A stretch of DNA of 64,000 bases, taken from positions 1,958,001 to 2,022,000 of the forward strand of contig JALMGJ010000006.1 in the NCBI GenBank assembly GCA_023362775.1. Reading direction: 5' to 3'. This stretch comes from Charina bottae (lineage: Eukaryota; Chordata; Lepidosauria; Squamata; Charinaidae). The translations under genes and the position numbers were made by a program. The notes beneath the pieces were generated by a model that worked only from the letters and a program-made list of their open reading frames with translations, was not told where the DNA came from and did no database searches. This document shows, in pieces, positions 62,901 through 64,000 of this stretch. Position 1 is the first letter of the stretch; each line of letters begins with the position of its first letter.

Positions 62901-63610
62901 TATTGGCAGATGGTTTCCTGCTCTTGGGTGACATTGTGAAAGCGAGGGGGCAGGACAGCCAGAGGGCTTGGTCAATTATTTAGCTTCACATGCCCTGCAG
63001 ACATGGATTCAGGGCACTGCTATTCAACAGCTAGACAAGACAGAGGCAAGAAAGGAAGGATGGAGACCCAAATAGAGAAAGCACATTTCATGCTGGTATG
63101 TATTTTTGCTGATCCAAGGACAGGTGGGTAGCAGTAACTCAATCCCGTGGAAAGGTCCCTGATTTCCTTGGCAGGGGTGCCCATAGAGTATGGTCAAAAA
63201 AGTCAAGGTGGTGGCTATGATGGTGTGATTGAAGCTCCGCCATCTTGACTTCTTGGCCATATTGTATGGACACCTTCCTTCCTTCCTTCCCTTTCTCTCT
63301 CCTTCCTTCCTTCCTTCCTTCCTTCCTTCCTTCCTTCCTTCCTTCCTTCCTTCCTTCCTTCCTTCCTTCCTTCCTTCCTCTATTTCTTCCTTTCCTTCTT
63401 CCTCTCCTTCCTGCCTGCCTGTTTTGCACAGGGAAGCATCTCACTCCAACTGGAAGTCCACAGGCTGAGCTGGAGGCTGGCCATCCAGGCCTGGCGGGAG
63501 TGGGGCTGCCCTTACCTCTGCATCATTCCAGGACAGTTTTGTCTTGTAAAATCCGTAACAGTGCCGCTCATACTTGAACCAGTTCTTGGGACAATCCTGT
63601 GCTTCCAGGC
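58108..63610 (-). CDS. Gene C: secreted C-type lectin paralogue of gene B (exons 2-5; signal-peptide exon not in window)
   Basis: Exons 63610-63516, 61445-61299, 60044-59933 and 58178-58108 join in the same phases as gene B (lengths 95, 147, 112, 71 against 95, 141, 112, 71). The CTLD has DC and HCYG, DCHSYG, HLASILS, IWIGLYK, NCVEL, WNDQNC and LCKI. The WND half of the Ca site is intact and the loop triplet is QPS, close to the QPD of galactose-type lectins but without its acidic residue. Exon 4 has an extra cysteine (SHCYGKQNC) beyond the canonical six, which could join two chains; this is inference. Exon 2 begins in phase 1, so a signal-peptide exon must lie upstream; none was recognised between 63611 and 64000, and the corresponding intron of gene B is 4.8 kb. 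Secreted galactose-type or snaclec-like lectin is the best call. Confidence 0.88.
58179..59345 (-). other. Gene C last intron, unique AT-rich part
   Basis: No repeat or exon recognised between 58179 and 59345. Confidence 0.6.
59352..59640. mobile_element. hAT MITE, CAGTGCTTTCCAAAC variant of the GAGCTTTCCAAAC family
   Basis: Exact 8-bp duplication GCTTAGAA (59344-59351, 59641-59648). GGC-rich interior without the minisatellite. Confidence 0.92.
59820..59903 (+). mobile_element. L2 3' tail with (AAAT)n
   Basis: GGGGGAGGTGGGCGGTCATA then (AATA)n, 30 bp from gene C exon 4. Confidence 0.8.
59933..60044 (-). CDS. Gene C exon 4: CTLD part 3 with QPS triplet
   Basis: Acceptor CTCTACAG, donor CAG G|GTAAGG. 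Encodes RWIDNSVVDYIPWAPGQPS, then HCYGKQNCVEL. QPS sits where Ca-dependent CTLDs have EPN or QPD. Confidence 0.93.
60300..60397. mobile_element. hAT palindromic MITE, shortened copy
   Basis: CAGTGTTTCGAAACCTCAGC...GCTTTGAAACACTG palindrome in gene C intron 3. Confidence 0.8.
60400..61298 (-). other. Gene C intron 3, unique sequence
   Basis: A C-run at 61208-61222; no exon or repeat recognised. Confidence 0.6.
61299..61445 (-). CDS. Gene C exon 3: CTLD part 2
   Basis: Acceptor TTCTCCCAG, donor AAG|GTGAGT. 49 codons from TDCHSYG through HLASILS to IWIGLYKLKGGK. Confidence 0.93.
61512..61779. mobile_element. hAT MITE, CAAGGGTTCCCAACC family, with three CCAAT/GC cassettes
   Basis: Exact 8-bp duplication CTTTAGAG (61504-61511, 61780-61787). 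Ends CAAGGGTTCCCAACCTGTGG and ...AAGGTTGGGTACCCCTG. ATTGG at 61606, 61646 and 61686, exactly 40 bp apart. Confidence 0.92.
62151..62241. mobile_element. hAT palindromic MITE, right arm deleted
   Basis: CAGGGTTTCTCAATCCCAGC, CTTCAACTCCCAGAATTCC and GAGAAACACTG; most of the second arm is missing. Confidence 0.75.
62353..62590. mobile_element. Foldback of the hammerhead-bearing family
   Basis: 12-bp duplication TTTGTGAGTGGG (62341-62352, 62591-62602). The left arm keeps the full hammerhead-like core on the minus strand (about 62399-62434); the right arm is shortened. Confidence 0.75.
62620..63515. other. Gene C intron 2: L2 tail, palindrome and (CTTC)n
   Basis: 62620-62706 is an L2-like tail (GAGATGGGCGGCCATAG). 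63176-63272 is a GGTGCCCATAGAGTATGG palindromic repeat related to 48700. 63274-63380 is a (TTCC)n microsatellite. Confidence 0.75.
63516..63610 (-). CDS. Gene C exon 2: CTLD part 1
   Basis: Acceptor CTCCAACAG, donor GAG|GTAAGG. Encodes DCPKNWFKYERHCYG and LSWNDAE. Same length and phases as gene B exon 2. Confidence 0.93.
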
Positions 63611-63732
63611 CTGTTGGAGGAGAGAGGAAACATTGTCAAGGAGGGGCAGATGGAGGTCACCCCGCCCTGTACCCCTAGGTCCAGTCAGCTGGGTGACACT
63701 GCCAAGAGGAGGGAGGAGAGAAAGAAGCAGGG

Positions 63733-63871
63733 ATGGAACTAGGGTCTGTGTTACCCGGGACAAACATGGATTCCACGCCCCCCCCCCATGGGTTATTTTG
63801 TCATTTTGGCGCGCCTCCCCAGCGTGGCACCCGGGGCACATGCGCTTGCCACCCCCCTAGTTGTGGCCCTG
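63733..63871. mobile_element. hAT MITE, CAGGG...AACTAG family, short copy
   Basis: CAGGGATGGAACTAGGGTCT and ...CCCCTAGTTGTGGCCCTG ends, with CACCCGGGGCACATGCG shared (inverted) with 47285-47782. Flanks GAAAGAAG/AGGAGAAG only partly match. Confidence 0.75.
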
Positions 63872-64000
63872 AGGAGAAGGGGCTCGGAGAAAACAGACTC
63901 GCTGGGAAGGGGCAGCGCAGTGGCCAGGTGGAGGGAAGCCAGGATGTGGGTGTGGTGCAGAGTGGGGCTGAGAGCCTGGAAAGAAAGGTGGGGACAGCCT
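63872..64000. other. Window end; gene C exon 1 not seen
   Basis: No minus-strand ATG followed by a hydrophobic signal core and phase-1 donor was recognised here. Confidence 0.5.

Noticed and set aside
63139..63577. Frames rich in FLPS or KEGR repeats
   Set aside because: Translation of the (TTCC)n array.

Overview
This is animal nuclear DNA, most likely from a squamate reptile (lizard or snake). Coding sequence occurs only as short spliced exons. The repeats are L2/CR1-type LINEs with a recurring CCCGCCCATCTCCC tail, L1, Bov-B, a tRNA-headed SINE with a Bov-B-like 3' end, Gypsy, a Rex1-like LINE, Penelope-like foldbacks and many hAT-type MITEs. The species cannot be fixed from the sequence alone.

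Three C-type lectin-domain (CTLD) genes can be assembled by hand from exons with matching splice phases. (A) + strand, 6186-23638: a type II membrane receptor of CLEC2/CD69 (NK-receptor) type, with transmembrane, stalk and three CTLD exons; its cytoplasmic first exon was not found. (B) - strand, 48990-39824: a complete five-exon gene for a secreted single-CTLD protein of 163 residues, laid out like reptile secreted lectins and snaclecs. (C) - strand, 63610-58108: a paralogue of B with the same exon phases and almost the same exon lengths; its signal-peptide exon probably lies beyond 64000. A and B converge tail to tail, and B and C are tandem. Each gene has a poly(A) signal 110-170 nt past its stop. 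A lacks the usual Ca/sugar motifs. C keeps WND but has QPS where sugar binders have EPN or QPD. B has lost both motifs. This is a small cluster of a membrane receptor plus secreted lectin-like ligands or effectors.

Region by region: 0-6 kb is old L2 tails and a GC-rich block with no assignable gene. 6-24 kb is gene A; its 11-kb intron holds two adjacent ~1.8-kb ORF1-only L1-derived elements, one carrying a nearly full-length 4.4-kb L2 LINE. 25-26 kb is a hAT MITE carrying a 12-unit minisatellite. 26.7-30 kb is a four-deep nest of transposons. 31.7-36.3 kb is an L1 split by a 2.3-kb CpG-rich hAT-like element and by a second L1 flanked by a 129-bp duplication. 36.3-39.5 kb is unassigned retroelement-like sequence plus a MITE. 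39.7-49 kb is gene B. 49-58 kb is repeats (5S-derived, Rex1-like, Gypsy, L1, SINE). 58-64 kb is gene C.

The most unusual signals are in the mobile fraction. Several hAT MITE families with different ends, each flanked by 8-bp target duplications, share the same internal modules: a 38-40 bp CCAAT-box/GC-box cassette in tandem, and a ~58-bp minisatellite unit. Three repeat families carry a hammerhead-ribozyme-like CUGANGA...GAAAC core. All calls were made by eye; no database search or structure prediction was run.
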